A program made the translations under genes and the position numbers. The notes under the pieces were generated by a model. The model was not told the origin of the DNA, did no database searches, and saw nothing but the letters and a program-made list of their open reading frames with translations. Shown piece after piece: positions 17,207 to 25,029 of a DNA stretch of 64,000 bases; the stretch's first letter is position 1, and each line of letters opens with the position of its first letter. The stretch comes from DASUPK01 sp963774305 (GTDB lineage Bacteria; Actinomycetota; Thermoleophilia; Solirubrobacterales; 70-9), in the NCBI GenBank assembly GCA_963774305.1, contig CAVZEM010000011.1:310001-374000 (forward strand). The letters are read 5' to 3'.

Positions 17207-18045
17207 CGCCCGACGATCACCCGGTCGAGCCCGGCCAGGTCCTGTTTGGTCTCCACCTCCGTGTAGCCAGCCCCGCGAACCAGCTCCGAGACTGCCGCGG
17301 CCTGCTCGGCGCCGATCTCGAGAGCGACCGTGGCCGGCCGCCACTCGAGCCCCGCGAGCGAATCCAGCAGCCCCTCGATCGCCTCCAACCCCGTCTCCCC
17401 CGCGACGAGCGCCTCGCGGGGCTCGTGCTCGCGGATCTCCGGGGCGAGCCCCTCCCATTCGCCCTCGGAGACATAGGGAAGATTCGCGAGGAGGAGGTCG
17501 CAGGGACCGGTTGAGGCGAGCGAAGCCACCCCCCGGTTGACGACGTCCACCCGGTCGCCAAGCCCAAGCCGGTCGGTGTTGACCTGAGCGACTCGGAGGG
17601 CATCCATCGAAATGTCGATCGCGAACACCTTGGCCTCGGGCAGTTCGTCGGCCACCGCCAGCGCGATCGCCCCGCTTCCGGTCCCCACGTCGATCGCGGA
17701 GCTCGCCCCGGCCTCCAGCGCCACCTCGACCAGCAGCTCGGTCTCAGGCCTCGGGATCAGCACCCGCCGGTCCACCAGCAGCTCTATCCGGCGAAACCCC
17801 TTGCGTCCCAGGATGTAGGCGACCGGTTCCCTCCGCACGCGGCGCCGCACCATCTCGGCGAACTCCCTGGAGGCTCCAACCGGCAGCCGCAGCTCGGGCT
17901 CGGCGGCGATCCGTGCGCGATCCCACCCGGTTGCCTCCGCGAGAAGCAGTTCGGCATCGAGACGCGCCGACTCGCAACCGGCCGCGGTGAGAGCGCCGAC
18001 CGCTCCCTCGAGTGCTTCACGGACTGCCGAGGTCTGGGTGCTCAG
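17203..18045 (-). CDS. prmC: Release factor glutamine methyltransferase, probable CTG start
   Basis: PrmC (HemK) methylates the GGQ glutamine of release factors using SAM. The SAM loop AIDVGTGSGAIALAVA and the catalytic motif LLLANLPYV are visible; the latter is NLPY rather than the canonical NPPY. No ATG, GTG or TTG occurs between the prfA stop and the conserved N-terminus. The likely start is CTG at 18045, overlapping the prfA stop as CTGA, giving 280 residues, the family length. Translation coupling to prfA would help such a weak start. Confidence 0.88.
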   Translation of the reverse strand: MSTQTSAVREALEGAVGALTAAGCESARLDAELLLAEATGWDRARIAAEPELRLPVGASREFAEMVRRRVRREPVAYILGRKGFRRIELLVDRRVLIPRPETELLVEVALEAGASSAIDVGTGSGAIALAVADELPEAKVFAIDISMDALRVAQVNTDRLGLGDRVDVVNRGVASLASTGPCDLLLANLPYVSEGEWEGLAPEIREHEPREALVAGETGLEAIEGLLDSLAGLEWRPATVALEIGAEQAAAVSELVRGAGYTEVETKQDLAGLDRVIVGR

Positions 18046-19112
18046 GCCGTCTCCGTCTGCGCCTCGAGGCGCCGGCGCTTCTCCTCCGACGCGAGGGCCT
18101 CCGTGAACTCGTCCAGCTCCCCGCCGAGGACCCGGTCCACGCCGCTCGCCGTCAGCTTGACCCGATGGTCGGTGATCCGGTCCTGGGGGAAGTTGTAGGT
18201 GCGGATCTTCTCCGAGCGCTCTCCGGAACCCACCTGGGCCCGTCGCTCGGAGGCGATCTCCTTCTGCTGCTCCTCGATCTCGCGCTCCAGGAGGCGGGCG
18301 CGGAGGACCCGCATCGCCTTCTCCCGGTTCTGGTGCTGCGACTTCTCGTCCTGCATCGCGACGACGAGGCCGGTCGGCTTGTGGGTGATGCGAACGGCCG
18401 AGTCCGTGGTGTTGACGGACTGGCCCCCGGGGCCGGAGGAGCGGTAGACATCGATCTGCAGGTCGTTGGGATCGACCTGGACGTCGACCTCCTCGGCCTC
18501 CGGCAGCACCGCCACCGTCGCCGTCGAGGTGTGGATGCGGCCCTGCGACTCGGTCTTGGGCACGCGCTGGACGCGATGCGTGCCGCCCTCGTACTTGAAG
18601 ACGGAGTAGGCGGCGTCGCCCTTGATCGCGAAGGTGACCTCCTTGAATCCGCCGACCTCCGACGGGGACTGCGAGAGCACCTCGACCGAGTAGCCGCGCC
18701 GCTCCGCGTAGCGGGTCAGCATCTTGAAGAGATCGCCGGCGAAGAGGGCGGCCTCGTCTCCGCCGGTCCCCGCCCTGATCTCGACGATCACGTTCTTGTC
18801 GTCGTTCGGGTCGCGCTCGACCATCGCCAGGCGGATCTCCTCGGCCAGCTCCTCGAGCCTCGCCGGAGCGTCCGAGAGCACCTTCTTCAGCTCGGGGTCG
18901 TCGCCGTCCTCGGCCAGCAGCTCCCGAGCTCCCTCGAGATCGTCCTTGAGGGTCAGCCATTCCCGCGCCAGCTCATGTGCGCCCTGGAGCTCGCGGTACT
19001 CGCGCCCGACCTCGGCGTACCGCTCCCGGTCCGCGATCACCTCGGGATCGGACATCTGGCGCTCGAGCTCCGCGAAGCGGCCCTCTATCTGGTCGACCAG
19101 GTCATCGATCAT
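18042..19112 (-). CDS. prfA: Peptide chain release factor 1
   Basis: This 356-residue protein terminates translation at UAA and UAG. It shows the GGQ peptidyl-hydrolysis motif (SSGPGGQSVNTTDSAVR, about residue 228) and the P-x-T stop-codon element as VPKTESQGRIHTS. It is upstream of prmC, the enzyme that methylates its GGQ glutamine. Its ATG (19112) shares bases with the divergent putative start of the NRAMP-like gene. Confidence 0.95.
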   Translation of the reverse strand: MIDDLVDQIEGRFAELERQMSDPEVIADRERYAEVGREYRELQGAHELAREWLTLKDDLEGARELLAEDGDDPELKKVLSDAPARLEELAEEIRLAMVERDPNDDKNVIVEIRAGTGGDEAALFAGDLFKMLTRYAERRGYSVEVLSQSPSEVGGFKEVTFAIKGDAAYSVFKYEGGTHRVQRVPKTESQGRIHTSTATVAVLPEAEEVDVQVDPNDLQIDVYRSSGPGGQSVNTTDSAVRITHKPTGLVVAMQDEKSQHQNREKAMRVLRARLLEREIEEQQKEIASERRAQVGSGERSEKIRTYNFPQDRITDHRVKLTASGVDRVLGGELDEFTEALASEEKRRRLEAQTETA

Positions 19113-20454
19113 GCTCCCGATTGTCGCGCACCCACCCGACCAAGCTCGCCCGCTTCATCGCAGCCACCCACGCGGGAGGCCGGGCCGGCATCTGCACGCG
19201 AGGCTGCTCCGCCACCGCCCCGCGCTGCTCACCGCCGGCTACCTGAGCGCACTGCTCGCCGTCGTCGGCCCCGGCATTCTGGCCGGGCTCTCCGACGACG
19301 ACCCGGCCGGGATCACGACCTATTCGATCCTGGGCGCGAAGTACGGCTACGAGCTCCTCTGGGTGCTCGCGGTCTCGACCGCCGCGCTGATCGTCTTCCA
19401 CCTGGTCGCGGCGCGCATGGGCGTGGTCACACGCCAGGGCCTGCTCGGGCTGCTCCACAAGCACCGCGGGCCGCGCGACGCCCGGATCGTGCTGGCGGCG
19501 CTGGTGATCGCCAACGTGGGGACGATGTGCGCCGAGTTCGCCGGAGTGGCTGCGAGTCTCGAGCTGCTGGCCGGCATCAGCCGCTACGCGACCGTCCCGC
19601 TCGCGGGCATCGGTGTCTCGGCGCTGGTGCTGCGCGGCTCCTTTCATCGCGTCGAGCACGTCCTGCTCCTGCTGAGCGCGGTCTTCGTCACCTACATCGC
19701 CTCAGGGTTCCTCGCCCACCCGGACTGGGGGGAGGCGGCCAAGGGCCTGGTCGTCCCCCATCTCCCACTCACCCGGGACGCCGTGCTGGTGGCCGTGGCG
19801 ACCATCGGGACGACGCTGGCGCCCTGGGGACTTGTCTTCATCCAGTCCTACGCGGCCGACAAACACCTGCGGCTCAAGGACCTCCGCTTCGAGAACGTCG
19901 ACGTCGTCGTGGGCGCCCTGCTCACGGGGGTCATCGGCCTGTTCGTCGTCGTCGCCTGCGCCGCGACGCTGCACGTCAACAGCATCGACATCAACGACGC
20001 CAAAGATGCGGCCCAGGCGCTCGAACCGCTGGCCGGCGCCTCGGCCTCCACCCTGTTCGGGGTCGGCTTCCTGGGTGCCGCCCTACTCGCGGCCGCGGTC
20101 GTACCCCTCTCCACCGCCTACTCCGTGGCGGAGACCGCGGGGAAGCCGGCGGACGTCGACGACACGTTTTCGGAGGCGCCGCTCTTCTACCTGAGCTACG
20201 GAGCCGTAGTGGTGATCGCGGCGGTCCTGGTCCTGATCCCGGGCGCCCCGCTGATCCAGATCCTCTTCCTCTCACAGGCGCTCAACGCGGTCCTGCTGCT
20301 GGTCATGCTGCCCTTCATGCGGCGGCTCGCCGCTGATCCGGAGCTGATGGGTGACGAGGCGCTCGGCACCCGCGGGCGGATCGTGACCGGCGCCGCGCTC
20401 GGTCTGATCGCGGCCTCGGTGATCGCGCTGGGCGTGCTGACCGCGCTGGGGTGA
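19111..20454 (+). CDS. NRAMP-related divalent metal transporter
   Basis: This is a polytopic membrane protein of up to 447 residues with about 11 helices in the LeuT/NRAMP arrangement. Helix 1 has GPGILAGLSDDDPAGITTYS in place of canonical DPGN, and the helix-6 region has TTLAPWGLVFIQSY in place of MPHN. Such variants occur in NRAMP-related magnesium-type carriers, so Mg2+ or Mn2+ is more likely than Fe2+ (inference). The ATG at 19111 overlaps the prfA start head to head, giving a basic 40-residue N-terminus; the true start may be a later CTG near 19192. Start unresolved. Confidence 0.75.
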   Translation: MLPIVAHPPDQARPLHRSHPRGRPGRHLHARLLRHRPALLTAGYLSALLAVVGPGILAGLSDDDPAGITTYSILGAKYGYELLWVLAVSTAALIVFHLVAARMGVVTRQGLLGLLHKHRGPRDARIVLAALVIANVGTMCAEFAGVAASLELLAGISRYATVPLAGIGVSALVLRGSFHRVEHVLLLLSAVFVTYIASGFLAHPDWGEAAKGLVVPHLPLTRDAVLVAVATIGTTLAPWGLVFIQSYAADKHLRLKDLRFENVDVVVGALLTGVIGLFVVVACAATLHVNSIDINDAKDAAQALEPLAGASASTLFGVGFLGAALLAAAVVPLSTAYSVAETAGKPADVDDTFSEAPLFYLSYGAVVVIAAVLVLIPGAPLIQILFLSQALNAVLLLVMLPFMRRLAADPELMGDEALGTRGRIVTGAALGLIAASVIALGVLTALG

Positions 20455-20458
20455 ACGC

Positions 20459-20926
20459 CTAGGAAGTCGAGCTGGTCACCGGCGGCGGCGAATACGAATA
20501 GCTGCTCGAGCCCGATGAGCTGGAGCCCGGGGAGTACCCGCTCGAGCCGGAGTAGCCGCTTGAGCCACCGTAGTAGTAGCCGTCGCTGCCGGAGCTCTGG
20601 GAGTAGGGATCGGTCCCCGATCCGGTGCTCGACGAGGTCGACGAATCGTTGTTCGAGGACTTGGTTGACGCCTTCTTTGCGCGGGCCACCGCCTTCGGCC
20701 CGAGGGCCGGGTCGTTGCCCGCCGCCATCTGGGCCGCGATCAGCCCACTGATCAGCAGCGTCCCGATCACGGCCAGGACGGTGAGCTTCACCGTCAGAGC
20801 CTTGGTGGACTGCACCGGCCCACGTGAGTAGCGCCGCCTCTGGGAGGCGCGGACCTCGCGCGCCGAGCGGGGCCGCTCGGCGTAGCGCCGGGCGGCGCGA
20901 TCGGGATAGCGGGGATCACGGCTCAT
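20459..20926 (-). CDS. Membrane-anchored Ser/Gly/Tyr-rich low-complexity protein
   Basis: The 155-residue protein has a basic, Arg-rich cytoplasmic N-terminus (1-43), one membrane helix (about 44-68, LTVLAVIGTLLISGLIAA), and an outside part of which the last 70 residues are almost only Ser, Gly, Tyr, Pro and Thr, with SGYSGSSGYSPGSS-like units. No known domain is seen. Its ATG overlaps the stop of the heme-membrane gene by 4 bases, placing it in the apbE operon. The Ser/Thr/Tyr-rich tail could be glycosylated, flavinylated or wall-spanning; all three are inference. Confidence 0.65.
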   Translation of the reverse strand: MSRDPRYPDRAARRYAERPRSAREVRASQRRRYSRGPVQSTKALTVKLTVLAVIGTLLISGLIAAQMAAGNDPALGPKAVARAKKASTKSSNNDSSTSSSTGSGTDPYSQSSGSDGYYYGGSSGYSGSSGYSPGSSSSGSSSYSYSPPPVTSSTS

Positions 20927-21567
20927 CGGGCCACCTCGTAGTCGTAACTACTGGCGGGTGCGCCGCCGGGAAGCTGCTCCGACGGCAATGGGATCCGGCG
21001 ACGTGGCCGGCGGCGCTGGTCGGGCTCGTCGCTGGGCAGCAGGCGGACGGCGGCCATCGCGGCGATCGGAGCGGCGGTGGCGATCACGATCACGATCAGC
21101 CACAGGGAATGAGCGTCGGTACCCGCCCCAAGCGTGTGAATCACGGCGAGGACGTAGACCGCAAGAGTCCAGCGGTGCATCTGGCGCCAGAGCTTGGGGC
21201 CGATCCAGCGCCGCGCGTAGAAGGTGAGACCGAGGATCGCGGCGAGCCAGCCGCCGACGACCCCGAGGCCGGTCCAGGCGGGGCGATGGGACATCACGAA
21301 CGGGATTGCGATGCCCGCGAGTCCCGGACGCAGATAGGTGTCGCCGAGCAGCGCGAGTCCGTGCGCGGCGATCAGGATCAACGCGGTCAGCGCCGTGGCC
21401 TCGTGGACCTGCTTGAGCTTCGCCATCGCGCCAGGGCCCTTGGCGGAGCGCATCGCCATCGCCAGGCCCATGCCGACCGAGACGGCCACGAGGACGAGCG
21501 CCATCACGCCGAAGGCGCGGCTGGCGATCCAGAAGATGTGCTGGCCGGGGTCGGTGTAGGAGCTCAC
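20923..21567 (-). CDS. Ferric reductase-like heme membrane protein
   Basis: The 214-residue protein has about six membrane helices with histidines spaced as in bis-heme ferric-reductase/YedZ domains: His55 (KLKQVHEAT) and His69 (LIAAHGL), then a second pair 13 residues apart in QMHRWTLAVYVLAVIHTLG. It probably moves electrons across the membrane. The C-terminal 35 residues are Arg/Pro-rich. Starts and stops overlap apbE and the Ser/Gly/Tyr-rich gene by 4 bases each, so the three are one unit. No soluble flavin reductase domain is attached. Confidence 0.75.
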   Translation of the reverse strand: MSSYTDPGQHIFWIASRAFGVMALVLVAVSVGMGLAMAMRSAKGPGAMAKLKQVHEATALTALILIAAHGLALLGDTYLRPGLAGIAIPFVMSHRPAWTGLGVVGGWLAAILGLTFYARRWIGPKLWRQMHRWTLAVYVLAVIHTLGAGTDAHSLWLIVIVIATAAPIAAMAAVRLLPSDEPDQRRRPRRRIPLPSEQLPGGAPASSYDYEVAR

Positions 21568-22553
21568 GCCGCCACCGCGTCGGTCGGAGCATCGGACGGC
21601 TCGGCCAGCGGCCCGCAGCGCTCGACGGTGCCATCGTCAAGCACGATCAGCCCGCCATGGGTGGCGAGGATCTCCCGCGCGCCCTCCGGGCCCGACAGGA
21701 ACGCCATCTTCGCCAGCGTCTCGGCCTCCAGGGCCGTGGCGCCGAGCGAACTCGCCTGGATCACGCCGGTCCAGGCGGGCTCGCCGGTCGACGGATCCAG
21801 AAGGTGGTGGGCGAAGCCCGTCTCCGTGCGCCAGAGGCGGGTCTTGATCCCGCTGGTGGCCACGGCGCCGCGATCGAGCATGAACTCGTGGGCGGGCTCG
21901 TCCGCGAGCGGGTGGTCGATGCGGACCAGGCGCTCGAGCGGGCTCTCGCCGCCCAGTCTGAGGTCTCCACCGGCATCGACGACGAAGGCCGAGTAACCGC
22001 TGAGGCGGTCGGCGGCCAGGTCCGCGGCGAGGCCCTTGCCGCTGCCGCCGGTGTCGATCCGGATGCCGTGAGGTCGGGTGACGATTCCGGCGACGGCGTC
22101 GACGGCCACCTGTCGCCACCGGGCGTCGCCCCGGGGGGAGGCGGGCCTGCGATCGGGGGCCACGGCCAACGCCTCCTCGATGCCGGCCGGCGGAAGGTCC
22201 GCGCGCGAGGTCGCGTAGCCGGCGTCCTCGAGCTCCCCGACGAGGGTCGGGTCGACCAGCCCGTCCGAGCGCCGCGCCGCCCAGAGGGCGGCGTCGACTG
22301 CGACCGCCAGGGTCGGGCTGATCGAACAGGTCTCGCCCGCCTCGGCGTTCAGGGCGCACAGTTCGCTGCCCTCGTCGAAACGGGTCAGCTTGCGGTGCAG
22401 AAGCCGCAGGAAGAACTCGACCTGGATGCCCATCGCCTCGGGGGAGGGAAGGCCCGGGCGCACCGGCGGCCCGATCAGGACGCGCACGTGCGAGCCGAAG
22501 AGCCTGAAGCGGCGGTCGTTCTCCAAGTAAGGCTGGTCCTGGCTCGAGATCAC
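21564..22553 (-). CDS. apbE: FAD:protein FMN transferase
   Basis: ApbE transfers FMN from FAD to a Thr/Ser of extracytoplasmic proteins. This 329-residue copy has RIDTGGSGKGLAADLAADRL, VVDAGGDLRLGG and the late GATALEAETLAKMAFL segment of the metal/FAD site. No lipoprotein or Sec signal is obvious at the N-terminus, so it may act in the cytoplasm or the start may be wrong (GTG at 22553). It heads an operon with the heme membrane protein, the usual partnership of flavin-based electron export, but no FMN-binding-domain acceptor is encoded nearby. Confidence 0.88.
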   Translation of the reverse strand: MISSQDQPYLENDRRFRLFGSHVRVLIGPPVRPGLPSPEAMGIQVEFFLRLLHRKLTRFDEGSELCALNAEAGETCSISPTLAVAVDAALWAARRSDGLVDPTLVGELEDAGYATSRADLPPAGIEEALAVAPDRRPASPRGDARWRQVAVDAVAGIVTRPHGIRIDTGGSGKGLAADLAADRLSGYSAFVVDAGGDLRLGGESPLERLVRIDHPLADEPAHEFMLDRGAVATSGIKTRLWRTETGFAHHLLDPSTGEPAWTGVIQASSLGATALEAETLAKMAFLSGPEGAREILATHGGLIVLDDGTVERCGPLAEPSDAPTDAVAA

Positions 22554-22599
22554 GACCGGGATACTCGTTTTCAGGCATGAACAGGCCGTAAGCCGCCGA

Positions 22600-22613
22600 T
22601 GAGAGTTCTCTTA
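22600..22613. promoter_or_regulatory. TGAGAGTTCTCTTA motif before the two-component operon
   Basis: The 14-base element lies 42 bases before the response regulator ATG, in the apbE-regulator divergent gap. A near-identical copy (13 of 14) lies at 25015-25028 on the far side of the same locus, upstream of the ferredoxin gene. It is a candidate binding site of the regulator. Confidence 0.45.
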
Positions 22614-22655
22614 GAAGATTCCGGCCGCCTCGCGGCGCCCACCTAGCATGGCCGC

Positions 22656-23333
22656 ATGCGCATCCTGGTGGTCGAGGACGAACGCCCCATCGCTGAGTTC
22701 GTTCAACGCGGGCTCGAGGCCGAGGGCTACTCGGTCGCCTGTGCGTACGACGGCGAGGAGGGCCTGGCGCTCGCGCGCACCGGCGATTACGCCCTCGTCA
22801 TCCTTGACGTTCTCCTCCCCAAGCTCAGCGGCCTGGAGGTGATCAGGTCGATCCGCGAGCAGGACGAGGCGCTCCCCGTGATCATGCTGACCGCGCTGGC
22901 CGAGACCGACGACGTGGTGACCGGCCTCGACCTGGGCGCCAGCGATTACCTGACGAAGCCGTTCGCGTTCGCCGAGCTGATCGCGCGGATCAGGGCGCAT
23001 CTGCGCCAGCCGGGCCAGGCCAACGCGACCTTGCTCGAGGTCGGCGGGATCAGCCTGGACTTCCGCACCCGCGCGGTCGATCGCGATGGCAACGCGGTGA
23101 AGCTGACCGCCCGCGAATTCGAGCTGCTGGCCTATCTGATGCGCCACCCCGACCAGGTGCTCTCCCGCGCCCAGATCCTGAACGCGGTCTGGGGCTACGA
23201 CTACGACCCCGGCACCAATGTCCTCGACGTCTACATCGGATATCTCCGCCGCAAGCTCGCCGAGGCCGACGGGGAGGCACCGATCCAGACCGTTCGCTCG
23301 GCCGGCTACCGGCTGGTGAGCGCCGATGCGTAG
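22656..23333 (+). CDS. OmpR/PhoB-type response regulator
   Basis: The 225-residue protein has a receiver domain (VVEDE acid pocket, phospho-acceptor Asp in VILDVLLPKLSG, Thr in MLTAL, Lys in YLTKPF) and a winged-helix effector domain (LTAREFELLAYLMRHPDQVLSR to VRSAGYRL). It overlaps the kinase gene by 8 bases. The repeated TGAGAG-WTCTCTTA element on both sides of the locus is a likely target, which would make it autoregulated and in control of the ferredoxin and perhaps apbE. Confidence 0.92.
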   Translation: MRILVVEDERPIAEFVQRGLEAEGYSVACAYDGEEGLALARTGDYALVILDVLLPKLSGLEVIRSIREQDEALPVIMLTALAETDDVVTGLDLGASDYLTKPFAFAELIARIRAHLRQPGQANATLLEVGGISLDFRTRAVDRDGNAVKLTAREFELLAYLMRHPDQVLSRAQILNAVWGYDYDPGTNVLDVYIGYLRRKLAEADGEAPIQTVRSAGYRLVSADA

Positions 23334-24771
23334 GTGGGTGCCGCGCGGGATCCGGCTGCGGCTGGTGCTCGCGATCTCCGCCGTCAGCGTGGCCGCCGTC
23401 ACGGCGAGCTTCTTCGCCCTGCATGAGACGACGGCGGCCAACCTCCGCAGCCGCATCGACCGGGAGCTGAACGAGCAGTACGCGGAGTTCCAGCAGCGAG
23501 TGCTGAGTACCGGCAGGGTCCGCGACCCGGCCACGTTGCGGTCGGCGAGCGAGCGTTTCGTCGCGGGCCAGCGCTACCACCCCGAGGCGCGCATCTATCT
23601 GATCAGCCCGGTGGGGCTCTCCCCCGTCACGAACCAGACCCGGATCGTCAACGAGGAGCTCGCCGAGTCGCACAGCGGGAACAGCGAGAATGGCGAGGCG
23701 GGAGCGGGCGGGATCGTCTCAGCGGACGACGGATTGACGACGATCTCGACGGACGAGACCGGAAAGCTCCGGGTGCTGACGGAGCCGGTGGTCGTCGACG
23801 GGAACCGGATCGGCACCTTCCGCGTCGCTGATCCGCTCACCTCGGTGGACCAGGCGCTCGCGTCGCTCCGCAACCGCTTCATCGCGGTCGGTCTCGGTGC
23901 GCTGCTGCTCTCGGTGGTCATCGCGATCTGGCTCGCCAACCTGATCTCGCGGCCACTGCGCCGGATGGCCGCCGTCGCGTCCGCCGTCGATTCCGGCGAC
24001 CTCTCTCACCGGATCGACTACCGGGGCGATGACGAGGTCGGCGTCCTGGCCGAGGCCTTCAACCACATGCTCGACCGCCTCGAGGAGGGGTTCCGCCTGC
24101 AGCGAGACTTCGTCTCGGACGCCTCGCACGAGCTGCGCAGCCCGCTGACCGTGCTCCGGGGACGGATCGAGCAGCTCACGGACCACGCCGGCGACCACGC
24201 GGCCGTCGAGGCGGAGGCCGCAGAGCTGATGAAGGAGGTCAGGCGCATGGAGCGGCTGACGGACGACATGCTCACCCTGGCGAAGGCGGAGCGAGGCGGC
24301 CTGGTGCAGTTCCGCCGGGTGCCGATCGACGACTTCGTCGAGGACCTCCGCCGCGACCTGCCGCTGCTCGGGCCGCGCCACTACAGCGTGGAGTCGAGCA
24401 TCCACGGCGATCTCGAGGCCGACCCGGACCGCCTCGCCCAGGTGCTCCGCAACCTGGTCAACAACGCCGTGCGGCACACCGCGGCCGACGGCCACATCGA
24501 GGTCTCGATCGGCTCGGAGAACGGCTCGGCGGTGTTCGCCGTCTCGGACGATGGAACAGGGATCGAGCCCGATCAACTGGGACGCATCTTCGACCGCTTC
24601 CACCGCACCGACGAGGGTCGCAGCCGAGCTGAGGGCGGCAGCGGCCTGGGCCTGGCCATCGCGCGAGCGATCGTGGAGGCGCACGGAGGGACCATCGCAG
24701 CCAGCTCGACTCCCGGTCAGGGCGCGACGATCCGCTTCCGGATCCCCGGCCTCCGCCCCCATCAGGGGTAG
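23326..24771 (+). CDS. Sensor histidine kinase
   Basis: The 481-residue kinase has an N-terminal helix (about 12-32), an external sensor of about 150 residues, a second helix (about 185-208), a HAMP domain, the H box SDASHELRSPLTVLRG, and HATPase boxes (NLVNNAVRHT, DDGTGIEPDQLGRIFDRF, GGSGLGLAI). It is the partner of the overlapping response regulator. The sensor contains an acidic, Gly/Ser-rich stretch (HSGNSENGEAGAGG). Signal unknown; linkage with apbE and a ferredoxin hints at redox or envelope stress. Its 3' end overlaps the ferredoxin gene by 10 bases. Confidence 0.9.
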   Translation: MRRWVPRGIRLRLVLAISAVSVAAVTASFFALHETTAANLRSRIDRELNEQYAEFQQRVLSTGRVRDPATLRSASERFVAGQRYHPEARIYLISPVGLSPVTNQTRIVNEELAESHSGNSENGEAGAGGIVSADDGLTTISTDETGKLRVLTEPVVVDGNRIGTFRVADPLTSVDQALASLRNRFIAVGLGALLLSVVIAIWLANLISRPLRRMAAVASAVDSGDLSHRIDYRGDDEVGVLAEAFNHMLDRLEEGFRLQRDFVSDASHELRSPLTVLRGRIEQLTDHAGDHAAVEAEAAELMKEVRRMERLTDDMLTLAKAERGGLVQFRRVPIDDFVEDLRRDLPLLGPRHYSVESSIHGDLEADPDRLAQVLRNLVNNAVRHTAADGHIEVSIGSENGSAVFAVSDDGTGIEPDQLGRIFDRFHRTDEGRSRAEGGSGLGLAIARAIVEAHGGTIAASSTPGQGATIRFRIPGLRPHQG

Positions 24772-24986
24772 ATGGGCTCGCCAGTCTCGGCGTCGGTCAG
24801 CGTGATGGCCTGGGACGGACAGGCCCGTGCGGCATCGACCAGCTTCGACAGCGGCGCCGGCCCGACCAGCCTCGCCACGTCGTCGACCTCAAACGCCTCG
24901 GGTGCCAGTTCGGCGCAGTCGCCATAGGCGAGGCACTCGCCCCTGTCGATGTGGACCTTGACCTTCATCCCGGCGATCGTCGCCAC
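24762..24986 (-). CDS. Small [3Fe-4S]/[4Fe-4S] ferredoxin
   Basis: The 74-residue protein has the single-cluster pattern CLAYGDC ... ACPSQAI. The Cys-x5-Cys-xn-Cys-Pro arrangement, with a non-Cys residue in the second ligand position, is typical of [3Fe-4S] ferredoxins that serve cytochrome P450s or other oxidases. A second ATG at 24968 gives MKVKVHIDRGEC, the more usual family start. It is convergent with the kinase gene, and the 25015-25028 motif lies just upstream. No P450 is present in the window. Confidence 0.85.
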   Translation of the reverse strand: MATIAGMKVKVHIDRGECLAYGDCAELAPEAFEVDDVARLVGPAPLSKLVDAARACPSQAITLTDAETGEPIYP

Positions 24987-25014
24987 GCGGGCTGAACCGC
25001 CGGTAAGGCGGCCG

Positions 25015-25028
25015 TGAGAGATCTCTTA
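25015..25028. promoter_or_regulatory. TGAGAGATCTCTTA motif upstream of the ferredoxin gene
   Basis: It contains a perfect 10-base palindrome AGAGATCTCT and lies 29 bases before the ferredoxin start, just after the DUF1385 stop. It differs from the 22600-22613 element at one base. Confidence 0.45.
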
Positions 25029-25029
25029 C

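Noticed and set aside
18046..18960. Apparent N-terminal extension of PrmC
   Set aside because: Arg/Gly-rich shadow of prfA in another frame; the family begins near 18045.
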